DNA of 64,000 nucleotides. It comes from Laspinema sp. D2d (GTDB taxonomy: Bacteria > Cyanobacteriota > Cyanobacteriia > Cyanobacteriales > Laspinemataceae). The first letter of the stretch is position 1. Every line of letters starts with the position of its first letter. Shown here piece after piece: positions 34,046-43,920 of this stretch. The stretch covers positions 91,844 to 155,843 of the forward strand of contig NZ_JAMXFC010000013.1 in assembly GCF_025370755.1 (NCBI RefSeq), read 5' to 3'. The translations under genes were made by a program, and so were the position numbers. The notes under the pieces were generated by a model that worked only from the letters and a program-made list of their open reading frames with translations, did no database searches and was not told the DNA's origin.

Positions 34046-35572
34046 ATGGGACTACCCTGGTATCGAGTACACACAGTCGTTTTGAACGATCCGGGTCGGT
34101 TGATTGCTGTTCACCTGATGCACACGGCTCTGGTGGCAGGTTGGGCCGGTTCAATGGCCCTTTATGAACTGGCGATTTTTGATCCGAGCGATCCCGTCCT
34201 GAACCCCATGTGGCGTCAGGGAATGTTCGTTATGCCCTTCATGGCTCGCCTGGGCGTAACTGATTCTTGGAGAGGCTGGAGCATTACCGGCGAAAGCGCA
34301 GCGGACGTCGGCTTCTGGTCATTTGAAGGCGTTGCTACCGCCCATATTGTCCTATCCGGATTGCTGTTCCTAGCAGCTTGCTGGCACTGGGTTTATTGGG
34401 ATTTGGAACTGTTCACCGATCCGCGCACTGGCGAACCCGCCCTGGACTTACCAAAAATGTTTGGTATCCACTTATTCTTGTCGGGTCTGCTCTGCTTCGG
34501 ATTTGGAGCATTTCACCTTACCGGGTTATTTGGACCAGGGATGTGGATTTCTGACCCTTATGGCTTAACGGGACATATCCAGCCCGTTGCGCCAGAGTGG
34601 GGACCCGATGGCTTTAACCCGTTTAATCCGGGTGGTATCGTGGCTCACCACATTGCAGCAGGTATTGTCGGCATTATTGCTGGCATTTTCCACTTATCGG
34701 TGCGTCCGCCTGAGCGCTTGTACCGAGCACTGCGCATGGGGAACATTGAAACCGTACTCTCTAGCAGTATCGCTGCCGTCTTTTTCGCAGCTTTCGTGGT
34801 CGCCGGTACCATGTGGTACGGTTCCGCCACCACTCCGATCGAACTGTTTGGTCCAACCCGCTATCAGTGGGATAGCAATTACTTCCAGCAGGAAATTGAT
34901 CGGCGTGTGCAAACTTCCCTGGCTCAAGGGGATACCCTAGAAGGAGCCTGGGCTCAGATTCCTGAGAAACTGGCGTTCTATGATTACGTCGGTAACAACC
35001 CCGCCAAAGGCGGTCTGTTCCGCGTAGGACCCATGAACAATGGGGATGGACTCGCCCAAGGTTGGTTGGGTCATCCCGTGTTTAAAGATGGTGAAGGTCG
35101 CGTACTTTCGGTGCGTCGTCTTCCTAACTTCTTTGAAACCTTCCCAGTGGTCTTGACTGATGCTGATGGCATCGTGCGTGCGGATATTCCCTTCCGTCGT
35201 GCTGAATCAAAATACAGCTTTGAGCAAACCGGCGTAACGGTGAGCTTCTACGGTGGTGAACTCAACGGGAAAACCGTTAGTGAACCCACTCTGGTTAAGC
35301 AGTATGCTCGGAAAGCTCAGTTAGGCGAACCGTTTGCGTTCGATCGCGAAACCCTCAACTCTGATGGGGTGTTCCGCACCAGCACTCGCGGTTGGTTTAC
35401 TTATGGTCATGCCTGCTTTGCTTTGCTGTTCTTCTTTGGTCATATCTGGCACGGATCTCGGACAATTTTCCGCGATGTGTTTGCCGGGATCGACCCAGAT
35501 CTCGAAGAGCAAGTCGAGTTTGGTCTGTTCCAAAAAGTCGGGGACGTTTCCACCCGCAAACAAGAAGTTTAG
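34046..35572 (+). CDS. psbB: Photosystem II CP47 chlorophyll-binding protein
   Basis: 508 residues, standard length. Core antenna of photosystem II: six thylakoid helices with His ligands for chlorophyll and a large lumenal loop. It begins [18 protein letters not shown] and contains the conserved [24 protein letters not shown] region (here [18 protein letters not shown]), and ends with an acidic tail [15 protein letters not shown]. Strong SD sequence. A long terminator hairpin lies 27 bases past the stop, before psbT. Confidence 0.98.
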   Translation: MGLPWYRVHTVVLNDPGRLIAVHLMHTALVAGWAGSMALYELAIFDPSDPVLNPMWRQGMFVMPFMARLGVTDSWRGWSITGESAADVGFWSFEGVATAHIVLSGLLFLAACWHWVYWDLELFTDPRTGEPALDLPKMFGIHLFLSGLLCFGFGAFHLTGLFGPGMWISDPYGLTGHIQPVAPEWGPDGFNPFNPGGIVAHHIAAGIVGIIAGIFHLSVRPPERLYRALRMGNIETVLSSSIAAVFFAAFVVAGTMWYGSATTPIELFGPTRYQWDSNYFQQEIDRRVQTSLAQGDTLEGAWAQIPEKLAFYDYVGNNPAKGGLFRVGPMNNGDGLAQGWLGHPVFKDGEGRVLSVRRLPNFFETFPVVLTDADGIVRADIPFRRAESKYSFEQTGVTVSFYGGELNGKTVSEPTLVKQYARKAQLGEPFAFDRETLNSDGVFRTSTRGWFTYGHACFALLFFFGHIWHGSRTIFRDVFAGIDPDLEEQVEFGLFQKVGDVSTRKQEV

Positions 35573-35598
35573 AGGGGTTTACCTCTAACGCTCCTATC

Positions 35599-35655
35599 AG
35601 GTCTAACAAATGGACTGGTCTTAAAAGACAAGTCCATTTTGTTAGACCTTTTTTC
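35599..35655 (+). terminator. Strong terminator between psbB and psbT
   Basis: A long imperfect stem (AGGTCTAACAAATGGACT at 35599-35616 with AGTCCATTTTGTTAGACCT at 35631-35649) is followed by a T-run. It should stop most psbB transcripts before psbT. Confidence 0.85.
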
Positions 35656-35704
35656 TATTGCTTGGTAGACTGGTGTTACCCTTGATGATCAGGAATTTAT
35701 CATT

Positions 35705-35800
35705 ATGCAGAGTGTCGCTTACATCTTAATTCTGACTTTAGCCGTTGGTGTGCTGTTCTTTGCGATCGCCTTCCGTGAACCGCCTCGCATTGGCAAGTAA
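35705..35800 (+). CDS. psbT: Photosystem II protein T
   Basis: 31 residues, MQSVAYILILTLAVGVLFFA followed by IAFREPPRIGK. One membrane helix and the invariant FREPPRI tail identify PsbT, which sits at the dimer interface of photosystem II. The usual second residue is Glu; here it is Gln. Found by reading the sequence, as it is too short for normal ORF cut-offs. It follows psbB, the usual order. Confidence 0.96.
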   Translation: MQSVAYILILTLAVGVLFFAIAFREPPRIGK

Positions 35801-36116
35801 CAATCCGGGGGTAATTTCTGAGTTAATTAATTCCTCTAGCTGACTCATTCCATTGGGAAAAGAAGGCCAAGAAGGCGAGGCGGTCATTGCGATCGCATTA
35901 AACCTTAAAAGAATAGGATATAAATAGACTCAGATTTTTCCCCCAGTCTTGGATCCCCATCCTCAAGCCAGCCTTAAGCTGTGCTTTAAACCGAGTTTAG
36001 GCAGGAAGATTTAAGCGCGGGAACTCCAATGATCAAAACAGACCTTGGGTTTGAATAATTGCCCGATTTCTTTCTGCCTTCCCCTCGGAGTTCCTCTCGC
36101 TCACAGGACAAAAATC
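35801..36116. other. Gap between psbT and nrdR
   Basis: 316 bases without a gene. GGATATAAATAG around 35928 could be a -10 region for nrdR, but no clear -35 was found. Confidence 0.35.
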
Positions 36117-36710
36117 ATGCGATGTCCATTTTGCCAGCATACTGATAGTCGGGTGCTTGAATCTCGCTCCGCTGAAGCCGGTCAAAGCGTCCGGCGTCGC
36201 CGGGAGTGTCTCCTGTGCAACCGTCGCTTTACCACTTATGAACGGATTGAATATGTCCCGATCACGGTGATTAAACGAGATGGCTCCCGCGAATCCTTTG
36301 ATCGCTCTAAGTTATTACGCGGAATTGTTCGCGCTTGTGAAAAAACTGGGGTTGAGGCTGGACAAATTGAAAATTTAGTCGATGAAATCGAAGCTCAATT
36401 GCAGCAACAGCGATCTCGACGAGAAGTTACGAGCAATGATATCGGAGAACTGGTCCTTTCTCAATTGCAAGTGGTTAGTGAAGTAGCCTATATCCGCTTT
36501 GCCTCGGTTTATCGACAATTCCAAGGGATTCGTGATTTTGTGGAAACTTTAAAGGACCTGCAAAATCAAAACGATCGCCAAGGGTGTGACCTCTCCCCTA
36601 CCCCGGAAGAAGACAATTCCCCTCGAAAATCTGCTGATGAGCAAGGGCAGTTAACTATCAATGATGCGCCCCAGGATTCTCCCCCGGTCTCTTCTCTAGC
36701 TCAAGCCTAA
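36117..36710 (+). CDS. nrdR: Transcriptional repressor NrdR
   Basis: 197 residues from [17 protein letters not shown]; the upstream extension to 36045 is not part of the family. The N-terminal zinc ribbon uses CPFC and CLLC, with [20 protein letters not shown]. The ATP-cone domain ([24 protein letters not shown]) follows. NrdR represses ribonucleotide reductase genes when dATP/ATP is high. The C-terminal 45 residues are an acidic, Pro-rich extension longer than in most homologues. Confidence 0.95.
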   Translation: MRCPFCQHTDSRVLESRSAEAGQSVRRRRECLLCNRRFTTYERIEYVPITVIKRDGSRESFDRSKLLRGIVRACEKTGVEAGQIENLVDEIEAQLQQQRSRREVTSNDIGELVLSQLQVVSEVAYIRFASVYRQFQGIRDFVETLKDLQNQNDRQGCDLSPTPEEDNSPRKSADEQGQLTINDAPQDSPPVSSLAQA

Positions 36711-36923
36711 CGTAAAATTAGGACTGGGTTATGACGGCAATCAAGGGTCCAAAGTTACTCGTTACCCGTTACCCTCTGCTTAAAATAAATTCTCTTCAAC
36801 GACAGCGATCGCCCTTGAGCAGGAATGGATCTGTCCCGGGTTCACCAATGACAAGGGATTCCAATCGAGGGTCTTAACGAGAGATTGTACAAAAATTGTT
36901 TGAAAAATTTCCAAAGCTCGGTG

Positions 36924-36950
36924 TTCAAAAAGGAGCATTCAAGCTATAAT
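36924..36950 (+). promoter_or_regulatory. Possible promoter of rps1
   Basis: A perfect TATAAT (36945-36950) is preceded by TTCAAA/TGTTCA-like -35 hexamers at 15-17 bases spacing. If used, rps1 would have a leader of about 470 bases. The 36711-36923 stretch shows no gene. Confidence 0.45.
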
Positions 36951-37098
36951 AGTTTTTCTAGGCTTAAAATTTTCCAAAGGAAAGCGTCTAAAATAGTACG
37001 GAAGCGTCTTTTTGACGTCATCTGAATGCGCTTGCAAGCTAAGCCGGAAGTTGAATCGAACCAGCCTTCAAAAATAACGGCTGCATCTTTGACAGGAA

Positions 37099-37234
37099 AC
37101 TGCTCGAAGTCTATTCTCTCCCCTTTGCCTGTGAGCGGGGAAGCTGAACCAAGGGAGCAGTCTAAACCCCTAATTTGTGGAACAGACCCGCTCCCTCCTA
37201 GTGTTCTCGCCCCACACTAAACTCTAACTTTTTT
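37099..37234 (+). promoter_or_regulatory. Structured rps1 leader with mutually exclusive stems
   Basis: ACTGCTC (37099-37105) can pair with GAGCAGT (37155-37161). The overlapping AGGGAGC (37152-37158) can instead pair with GCTCCCT (37190-37196). An internal TCCCC/GGGGA hairpin (37119-37123 with 37137-37141) lies in the first form. A TAGTGT/ACACTA hairpin (37199-37219) plus T6 (37229-37234) follows. This layout suggests an attenuator or autoregulatory leader. A 64-codon ORF across it (37026-37220) looks fortuitous. Confidence 0.4.
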
Positions 37235-37425
37235 GTTTAACCTTGGACGCCCAACCGAGGCGACCAAGGGAAAAGGAGTGTGATGGTGCACTTAGGTCCA
37301 GGTTAGCCTAGACTCAAAGTTGCTCAAGATTTGTAGCTGTTTTACGGCTGCAAACTCAACATCGACAACATCTTTTCAAAAAATACACGACTACGAACGG
37401 AGAACAGTTCCAGGAATCAAATCGC

Positions 37426-38532
37426 ATGGTCAATCAGAACACAGTCGCCAAAGATGTAGGCTTTACTCACGAGGATTTTGCAGCTCTTCTCGATAAATAT
37501 GACTATCACTTTAGCCCCGGCGATGTCGTCGCCGGTACAGTATTCAGTCTAGAGCCGAGGGGCGCTCTGATTGACATTGGTGCAAAAACAGCCGCATATA
37601 TCCCCATTCAGGAAATGTCGATCAACCGGGTTGACGCTCCTGATGAAGTCTTGCAATCCAACGAAACTCGCGAGTTCTTTATCCTAACCGATGAGAACGA
37701 GGATGGACAGCTGACCTTAAGCATCCGCCGCATTGAATATATGCGGGCTTGGGAACGAGTTCGCCAGTTGCAAACTGAAGACGCCACCGTGCGTTCTCAG
37801 GTGTTTGCAACCAATCGCGGGGGAGCACTGGTTCGCATTGAAGGCTTGCGCGGCTTCATTCCAGGGTCCCATATTAGCACCCGCAAACCCAAAGAAGAAC
37901 TGGTCGGAGAAGAACTCCCCCTCAAATTCTTAGAAGTAGACGAAGACCGCAATCGTCTGGTTCTATCTCATCGTCGCGCGTTGGTTGAGCGCAAGATGAA
38001 CCGCTTGGAAGTCGGCGAAGTCGTCATCGGTACAGTTCGTGGCATCAAACCCTACGGTGCCTTTATCGATATCGGTGGAGTCAGCGGTTTGCTGCACATT
38101 TCGGAAATTTCCCACGATCACATCGATACACCCCACAGTGTGTTTAATGTCAATGACGAGCTGAAGGTAATGATCATTGACTTGGATGCAGAACGGGGTC
38201 GGATCTCCCTGTCTACCAAGCAACTCGAACCGGAACCCGGGGATATGGTGAAGAACCGGCAGTCCGTCTTCGATCGCGCTGAAGAAATGGCTCAAAAATT
38301 CCGCGAACAAATGCGAGCCAAGCAGCAAGGACAACCAGAGCAGCCCGCAGTTTCCTTGAGTTCCGTGGAAGTGCCTCCTGCTGTAGAAGATGCCATTGAA
38401 GTGCCTCCTGCTGTAGAAGACGCCATTGAAGTGCCTCCTGCTGTAGAAGACGCCATTGAAGTGCCTCCTGCTGTAGAAGCAGAGGAAACTTCAGTTGCTC
38501 AAGAGGAAGTCTCTGCTGTCGCCGAAGACTAG
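37426..38532 (+). CDS. rps1: 30S ribosomal protein S1
   Basis: 368 residues, the short cyanobacterial/chloroplast form with three S1 (OB-fold) domains: DVVAGTVFSLEPRGALIDIGAKTAAYIP, the degenerate second RSQVFATNRGGALVRIEGLRGFIPGSHIS, and GEVVIGTVRGIKPYGAFIDIGGVSGLLHIS. It binds mRNA and helps initiate translation. The C-terminal tail contains 3.7 copies of a 10-residue unit EVPPAVEDAI. The ribosome site is weak, in line with translational autoregulation (inference). Confidence 0.96.
   Translation: MVNQNTVAKDVGFTHEDFAALLDKYDYHFSPGDVVAGTVFSLEPRGALIDIGAKTAAYIPIQEMSINRVDAPDEVLQSNETREFFILTDENEDGQLTLSIRRIEYMRAWERVRQLQTEDATVRSQVFATNRGGALVRIEGLRGFIPGSHISTRKPKEELVGEELPLKFLEVDEDRNRLVLSHRRALVERKMNRLEVGEVVIGTVRGIKPYGAFIDIGGVSGLLHISEISHDHIDTPHSVFNVNDELKVMIIDLDAERGRISLSTKQLEPEPGDMVKNRQSVFDRAEEMAQKFREQMRAKQQGQPEQPAVSLSSVEVPPAVEDAIEVPPAVEDAIEVPPAVEDAIEVPPAVEAEETSVAQEEVSAVAED
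38368..38479 (+). repeat. 30-bp tandem repeat inside rps1
   Basis: Units at 38368, 38398, 38428 and 38458 (the last partial) encode EVPPAVEDAI. They are identical except for one T/C change, showing recent expansion by slippage or unequal crossing-over without breaking the frame. Confidence 0.9.
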
Positions 38533-38903
38533 ATCTTACCGACTCGGGCGATCGCCAGATCTTCAATCGGTGAGACTGGGTTCGGGGAGTAATGGATTAG
38601 ACTTCTAACTGGATTCAGAAGCAATCCCCCCGTCCCTAATTCACCGAACCTTGCTCCCTCATCACCGCTCCCTCCTTTGTCATCCTTCGGAACAAGAATT
38701 ACCCTTGAGTTGCCCCGATGGACACAATCTATCTAGGGGGGAGTTTTGAACTGAGGTCAGGGATCCAGTCAGTCCAGTTCATACCTGACGATCTCAAAGC
38801 AGCGCACCCTCTTTCTTTCCTCCCTTCAAGGAAATGATAATGATCCGCGCTGGCGGCTTCGCAATCGCCCTTTAATCCTTACCGTTACAGGAGACTAAAG
38901 ACA
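38533..38903. other. Gap between rps1 and the HAD gene
   Basis: 371 bases with no gene. A weak ACTTCT/AGAAGC-type hairpin lies near 38600; no clear T-run or promoter was seen. Confidence 0.35.
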
Positions 38904-39644
38904 TTGACCACCATTCAGTGTCGAGATATCAAATTTGAGCATATTGAGGCAGTCATCTTTGATAAAGATGGAACCTTAGAAGACTCAGAAGATTTTTTAA
39001 GACTCTTGGGACATAAGCGATCGCGCATCATTGACGCTCGGGTTCCTGGCACCGCAGACCCCCTTCTCATGGCCTTTGGCCTCACCGATAACACCCTCGA
39101 CCCCACCGGCTTACTCGCCGTCGGTAGCCGAGGCGAAAACGAAATTGCTGCTGCCGCTTACATTGCCGAAACCGGACGTGGTTGGCTCGATTCCCTAGAA
39201 ATTGCTCGGGCCGCATTTGATGAAGCCGATGAATTCTTCAAGAAAAATGCCACCCCTTCCCCCTTATTTGTCGGATCCCTAGAGGCGATCGTCAATCTTT
39301 CCCAGGCCGGACTCAAACTTGGCATTCTCTCCGCAGCCAGTACCGAACGAGTCCAAGCTTTTGCGCAACATTATCAGCTCGACACCTATCTTCAACTGCA
39401 AATGGGCGTGGATTCGGGGCCAAGTAAACCTGACCCCGCTCTTTTTTTACAAGCTTGCCAGTCCCTCGGTGTCGAACCGGGGGTCACCCTGATGGTGGGG
39501 GACTCCCCTGCTGATTTTCAGATGGCAAAACGTGCTGGTGCTGCCGGTTGTATCGGGATTAGCTGGCGTCCGGCGTCTTCTGATCGCCTCGCTGGTGCGG
39601 ATGTAGCGATCGCCTCTTTAGACGAAATCCTCATTCAATCTTGA
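38904..39644 (+). CDS. HAD-superfamily hydrolase
   Basis: 246 residues, starting with TTG and preceded by CAGGAG. HAD motifs: I FDKDGTLEDS (nucleophile Asp), II GILSAAST, III Lys in GPSKPDPALF, IV MVGDSPADFQMAKRAG. The helical cap after motif I places it in the phosphoglycolate-phosphatase-like subfamily. The substrate is not determined. It is 70 bases upstream of metK on the same strand. Confidence 0.87.
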   Translation: MTTIQCRDIKFEHIEAVIFDKDGTLEDSEDFLRLLGHKRSRIIDARVPGTADPLLMAFGLTDNTLDPTGLLAVGSRGENEIAAAAYIAETGRGWLDSLEIARAAFDEADEFFKKNATPSPLFVGSLEAIVNLSQAGLKLGILSAASTERVQAFAQHYQLDTYLQLQMGVDSGPSKPDPALFLQACQSLGVEPGVTLMVGDSPADFQMAKRAGAAGCIGISWRPASSDRLAGADVAIASLDEILIQS

Positions 39645-39714
39645 AACTTCCTGTTGCCAGCCTCAGACTAAGATAGTTTAACGATCGTTATCCAGATCCC
39701 AGGAGGACTTAACG

Positions 39715-40971
39715 TTGACTCGTCGCTACTTATTTACCTCAGAGTCCGTCACCGAAGGACACCCCGATAAAATCTGCGACCAGATTTCTGACACCATTCT
39801 CGACGCCTTGCTGACCCAGGACCCCAAAAGTCGGGTCGCCGCAGAAGTTGTCGTTAACACCGGCTTAGTTCTGATCACCGGGGAAATCACCTCCCAAGCC
39901 CAAGTAAACTTTGTGGAAGTCGCCCGCAAAAAGATTGCGGAAATTGGCTATACTGATGCCGAAAATGGCTTCTCGGCCAATAGTTGCTCGGTTCTGGTGG
40001 CCCTGGATGAACAATCCGCTGATATCGCTCAAGGGGTTGACCAAGCCCAAGAAACTCGGGAACAGATCAGTGAAGAAGAACTTGATGCGATCGGTGCCGG
40101 TGACCAAGGGTTAATGTTTGGCTTTGCCTGCAATGAAACCCCCGAACTGATGCCGATGCCGATTTCCCTGGCGCATCGGATGTCTCGCCGACTGGCAATA
40201 GTCCGCAAAAATGGCGAACTGCCCTATCTGCGTCCCGATGGCAAAACCCAAGTCACGGTGATTTACGAAAATGGGGTTCCCGTTGGTATTGATACCATTT
40301 TGATTTCCACTCAGCACACTCCAGGGATTGGAGACATTACTGATAACCTGGCTGTGCAAGCCAAAATCAAAGAAGATGTCTGGAAATGGGTGGTGCAACC
40401 TTGTTTTGCAGACCTTCAAGTGCAACCCGACGAGAACACCCGCTTTTTGGTGAATCCCACAGGTAAATTCGTCATTGGCGGACCCCAAGGGGATTCGGGC
40501 TTAACCGGACGCAAAATTATCGTAGATACTTATGGCGGATATTCCCGTCATGGCGGCGGTGCATTTTCTGGGAAGGACCCCACAAAGGTAGACCGCAGTG
40601 CGGCCTATGCTTGCCGGTATGTGGCAAAAAATATTGTAGCGGCTGGTTTGGCCGAGAAGTGCGAAGTCCAAATTAGTTATGCGATCGGGGTCGCCCGCCC
40701 GGTGAGTCTGACGATTGAAACCTTTGGCACAGGTAAGGTGGACGAAGATAAGTTGCTAGAAGTGGTTCAGAAGAATTTTGAACTCCGTCCGGCAGGGATT
40801 ATCCAAACTTTTAACTTACAGCGTCTGCCTGGGGAACGAGGCGGTCGTTTTTACCAGGATGTCGCTGCTTATGGTCACCTGGGCCGCACGGACCTTGACT
40901 TACCTTGGGAAGCCACGGATAAGGTGCAATTGCTCAAAGATGCGTTGCTCCCGGCTGTGGCGGCGGTGTGA
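39715..40971 (+). CDS. metK: S-adenosylmethionine synthetase
   Basis: 418 residues. Makes SAM from methionine and ATP. Start TTG with an excellent AGGAGG site; [19 protein letters not shown] is the normal N-terminus. Signatures: [33 protein letters not shown] and [20 protein letters not shown] slightly inefficient TTG start may tune expression. Confidence 0.97.
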   Translation: MTRRYLFTSESVTEGHPDKICDQISDTILDALLTQDPKSRVAAEVVVNTGLVLITGEITSQAQVNFVEVARKKIAEIGYTDAENGFSANSCSVLVALDEQSADIAQGVDQAQETREQISEEELDAIGAGDQGLMFGFACNETPELMPMPISLAHRMSRRLAIVRKNGELPYLRPDGKTQVTVIYENGVPVGIDTILISTQHTPGIGDITDNLAVQAKIKEDVWKWVVQPCFADLQVQPDENTRFLVNPTGKFVIGGPQGDSGLTGRKIIVDTYGGYSRHGGGAFSGKDPTKVDRSAAYACRYVAKNIVAAGLAEKCEVQISYAIGVARPVSLTIETFGTGKVDEDKLLEVVQKNFELRPAGIIQTFNLQRLPGERGGRFYQDVAAYGHLGRTDLDLPWEATDKVQLLKDALLPAVAAV

Positions 40972-41030
40972 GACTGCACTTAGAGGCGCTGTTCACTCCA
41001 AAAATGTGAGATAGCCTCGGTCCTGTTGTG

Positions 41031-41062
41031 AGAAACCCGGTTTGAAAAAGCCGGGTTTCTTC
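41031..41062 (+). terminator. Terminator of metK
   Basis: GAAACCCGG (41032-41040) pairs with CCGGGTTTC (41051-41059), followed by TTCT. It belongs to the same arm family as the element at 13625-13677. Confidence 0.75.
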
Positions 41063-41126
41063 TAAATTAAGGGCGGCTCACACAATGAGCAGCGTAAAAA
41101 TTATAGGGGTGTGGGGGTTGCTTTTT

Positions 41127-41155
41127 TTGACGTGATACAATATTATATTTATAAT
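41127..41155 (+). promoter_or_regulatory. Strong sigma-70-type promoter upstream of the DUF3352 gene
   Basis: TTGACG (41127-41132), a 17-base spacer and a perfect TATAAT (41150-41155). It gives a leader of about 235 bases before the start at 41397. No gene lies in the 40972-41396 gap. Confidence 0.7.
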
Positions 41156-41396
41156 CCGAATGGTGAGCTTAATAATATTTTTGCCAAGCCTCCCATTATA
41201 AAATAAATTTTAACAGAGTCAATCCCCCTTGTCTAGTCCTTAACCCCTTTTTTTGGGTGACCTAAGAAGCGGAGGGATTCCCGACTCAAAAAAGGGACTC
41301 CTCACTGCTTTTCTCCTCTAGGGGCAGATCTGAAATTGCGAAACTCTCTTCAATACGGTACGCTTGCTGTGGATCGCAAAAGGGAGAAATGGCTCA

Positions 41397-43268
41397 GTGC
41401 TTAAGCGCGTCACCTTACCAGTGCTTTCTGTTTTAGTTCTGACAACGGGTTCAGTGCTGCAAGCACAACCTGTACCGGAGGGGGTTGCACCAACCTCCCC
41501 TCCGCCAGTCACGACAGTGTTACCGGGAGATATCAGCGGGGTGTTGCTGATTGATACCCGTGCGAATGCCTGGAATGGATTAAATCGATTTATTGACCTC
41601 CCGCCTGGGTTTTCTGGGCCGGGATTTTTGCCCTATATTCCGGCAGAGGTGAATTTTGCCCGGGATATCCAGCCCTGGTTGGGAGACTGGACGGCGATCG
41701 CCTTAATGCCCGGTGCAGAAGGGAACGGGCAGGCTTCTCTCCAAGAAAATGCGGTGATGGTGGCTCCCATTGAGGACCCGAACCGGATTCCTAATTTTGT
41801 GGCCCAATTGAGTGCGATTCAGGGACAGCCTCGGGAACGTCAGTTTCAGGGGGTGACCCTGTTAGAATGGCCGGGGCCAACTATGGCGAGGAAACAACAG
41901 AAGTCTCCTGAGTCCCGAGAAAGCGGCCCGATCGCCTTAAATCCCCTCTCAGCTTTCCACACTAGCAAATGGCTCAAAGGGTTGCCGGTATTGGCGCAGA
42001 CGCGGCCAATTTTGCCGGATTCTACCCCGAGAACCCCAGCCGAAACCGTCCCGAACCCTCCTGGAGTCCCCGCCCCAGAAGTCCAGGGAACAGCGGGTTT
42101 GGCGATCGCGATTGTTCCCGGATATGTGGTGGCGGCCCAGAGTAGCGCCCCTTTGGAACGGTGGATTGCAACAAAAGACATGAGCAATAGTTTAGCCAGC
42201 GACCCCCAGTTTCAACGGACCTTAGCGCATCCGCAATCGGGCCGATCGCTGGTGATGGGGTATGGCAAATTTCCCCAATTGGCCCAACTTTCCAGCGCTT
42301 CTCCCTTGTTAAACCGTTTGGTTCCCCTACCCGCTTCCGGAGATCTCAATCGGGCAGGAGGTGAGGTGACGACGCCCTACAGTGCGATCGATTTGATGGT
42401 GTGGATGGAACCCCAAGGGATCCGCGCTCAGTCTCGGGGGTTTTACAAAACTCCACCCCCTCAGACCCTAGTATCACCGACTCCGCAACCAATGGCGGCA
42501 AGACTTCCGGCATCGACCTACTTCACCTGTGGCGGCAGTCTGAATTTGTGGCAGGCGATCGGCCCGATTTTGGGTCAAACCCTCCTCACTTTGCCCGGAT
42601 TGGAGCAAATCCCAGAGTTAACTCAATCTACCCTGGGTTTAGATCTGACACAAGATATCCTCCCCTGGATGGATGGCGAAATTACCGCTTTTGTTTTTCC
42701 AACCAATCGAGGATTTTTCCCTACAGTAGATGAAACGATGAAATTGGGAATGGGGTCGATGATTGAAACGAGCGATCGCCCGAGTGCGGAACGTCTATTA
42801 ACACAACTTGATGAACGGATTGCCAGTCAGATGTCTGGGGCGCTGACTATTACTCGTCATCAAATTAATGAAAACTCAGTCACCAGTTGGGAGGTTATGA
42901 ACCCAAATGGGAGGACAGAAAGTGTATTGGCTCATGGATGGATTTCTGAGAATACGGTGATGATAACCACGGGACTAGAACCGTTTCAAGAACTCTATCC
43001 GCAACCTTATCAGAGTCTCACCAATGCGTTTAATTTCCAAGCGGCTTTAGAACCATTACCTCAAGCGAACCTCGGCTCTTGTTATCTGAATATGGGGTCT
43101 TTGTTGGCTTGGGTGAATACATTTGTTCCCCCGGAAATTAATGCATCACCGGAAGGTCAAATCGTTCTAAATAGTTTGGGTAAAATTCGGAGTATAAGTG
43201 GAACAGGTATTTCTCAAAACACTCATGTTCAATGGGATTTATTTATGCTTTTATCTCCCCGTTCCTAG
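41397..43268 (+). CDS. DUF3352 family secreted/membrane protein
   Basis: 623 residues from a GTG at 41397 with GGGAGA upstream. A TTG frame 11 codons earlier (41364) would spoil the signal peptide VLKRVTLPVLSVLVLTTGSVLQA. The body has DUF3352 features: LPGDISGVLLIDTRANAWNGL, FARDIQPWLGDWTAIALMP, and the second half LGLDLTQDILPWMDGEITAFVFP. A Pro-rich linker (about 185-235) separates parts. The two DxxxWLGD/DIxPWMDGE segments suggest an internal duplication. Function is unknown; probably in the periplasm. Confidence 0.8.
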   Translation: MLKRVTLPVLSVLVLTTGSVLQAQPVPEGVAPTSPPPVTTVLPGDISGVLLIDTRANAWNGLNRFIDLPPGFSGPGFLPYIPAEVNFARDIQPWLGDWTAIALMPGAEGNGQASLQENAVMVAPIEDPNRIPNFVAQLSAIQGQPRERQFQGVTLLEWPGPTMARKQQKSPESRESGPIALNPLSAFHTSKWLKGLPVLAQTRPILPDSTPRTPAETVPNPPGVPAPEVQGTAGLAIAIVPGYVVAAQSSAPLERWIATKDMSNSLASDPQFQRTLAHPQSGRSLVMGYGKFPQLAQLSSASPLLNRLVPLPASGDLNRAGGEVTTPYSAIDLMVWMEPQGIRAQSRGFYKTPPPQTLVSPTPQPMAARLPASTYFTCGGSLNLWQAIGPILGQTLLTLPGLEQIPELTQSTLGLDLTQDILPWMDGEITAFVFPTNRGFFPTVDETMKLGMGSMIETSDRPSAERLLTQLDERIASQMSGALTITRHQINENSVTSWEVMNPNGRTESVLAHGWISENTVMITTGLEPFQELYPQPYQSLTNAFNFQAALEPLPQANLGSCYLNMGSLLAWVNTFVPPEINASPEGQIVLNSLGKIRSISGTGISQNTHVQWDLFMLLSPRS

Positions 43269-43920
43269 CCGGATAGGGGATGAGTGGGAAGGGTAAAGTC
43301 GGAGAAGTAAGGAGAAAAGATTTAATTTCCTAGGGTGCGATCGCAATTCTCTGCCGTAGAATCTCAATCCCCTAGTTCACCCAGGAACCGGCTTTTTAAC
43401 TTTTGAGGGAAAAATCCGAATAGCCCAATGAAAGGAAGGAATTTCTGATGAGGGATAATTCAGAAAAAAGTGCAGGCCGATAGTCCAGTATCCCTAAAGC
43501 TGCGCGGGGAATGGGCAAGGACTGGCTATTTTAGGTTCCCCATTGTTATCACGGGATTCAGATAAACTCTAAAATCAGGGGAGTAAATTCGCCTGAAAAA
43601 ATAGCCGGAATCAGCGGACACAGGCTCAAGGGTTGATTGGAAAAAATCTGGATGGGTTTATTGTTAAGAAAAGAATATAATTTTTGATAAATAACTATCC
43701 CTAATACAAATATTTTATCAGTTTAAAAATATCTAACTTTAGAATGAGTAAAAAATGCGGGAGAAAATGTAGTAACATAAGAGTGACCTGTTTTCACAGA
43801 GATTGTCGATTTTCTGGAATCTTTCCAGGAACAAAAAACTGGTAGAGAAAATCCTCTAACATCAATATAGTCAACGTTGTAAAACAGACAAGTCTGAAGT
43901 GTTGTATCAGGAGTACGTGG
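43269..43920. other. 652-base gap upstream of the DUF1400 genes
   Basis: No supported gene. The right part (43680-43900) is AT-rich and promoter-like. An 86-codon ORF antisense at 43723-43983 lacks domain features and overlaps the start of the DUF1400 gene, so it is set aside. Confidence 0.4.

Noticed and set aside
37026..37220. 64-codon ORF in the rps1 leader
   Set aside because: Composition is not protein-like and the stretch is better explained by paired RNA helices; a leader peptide cannot be fully excluded.
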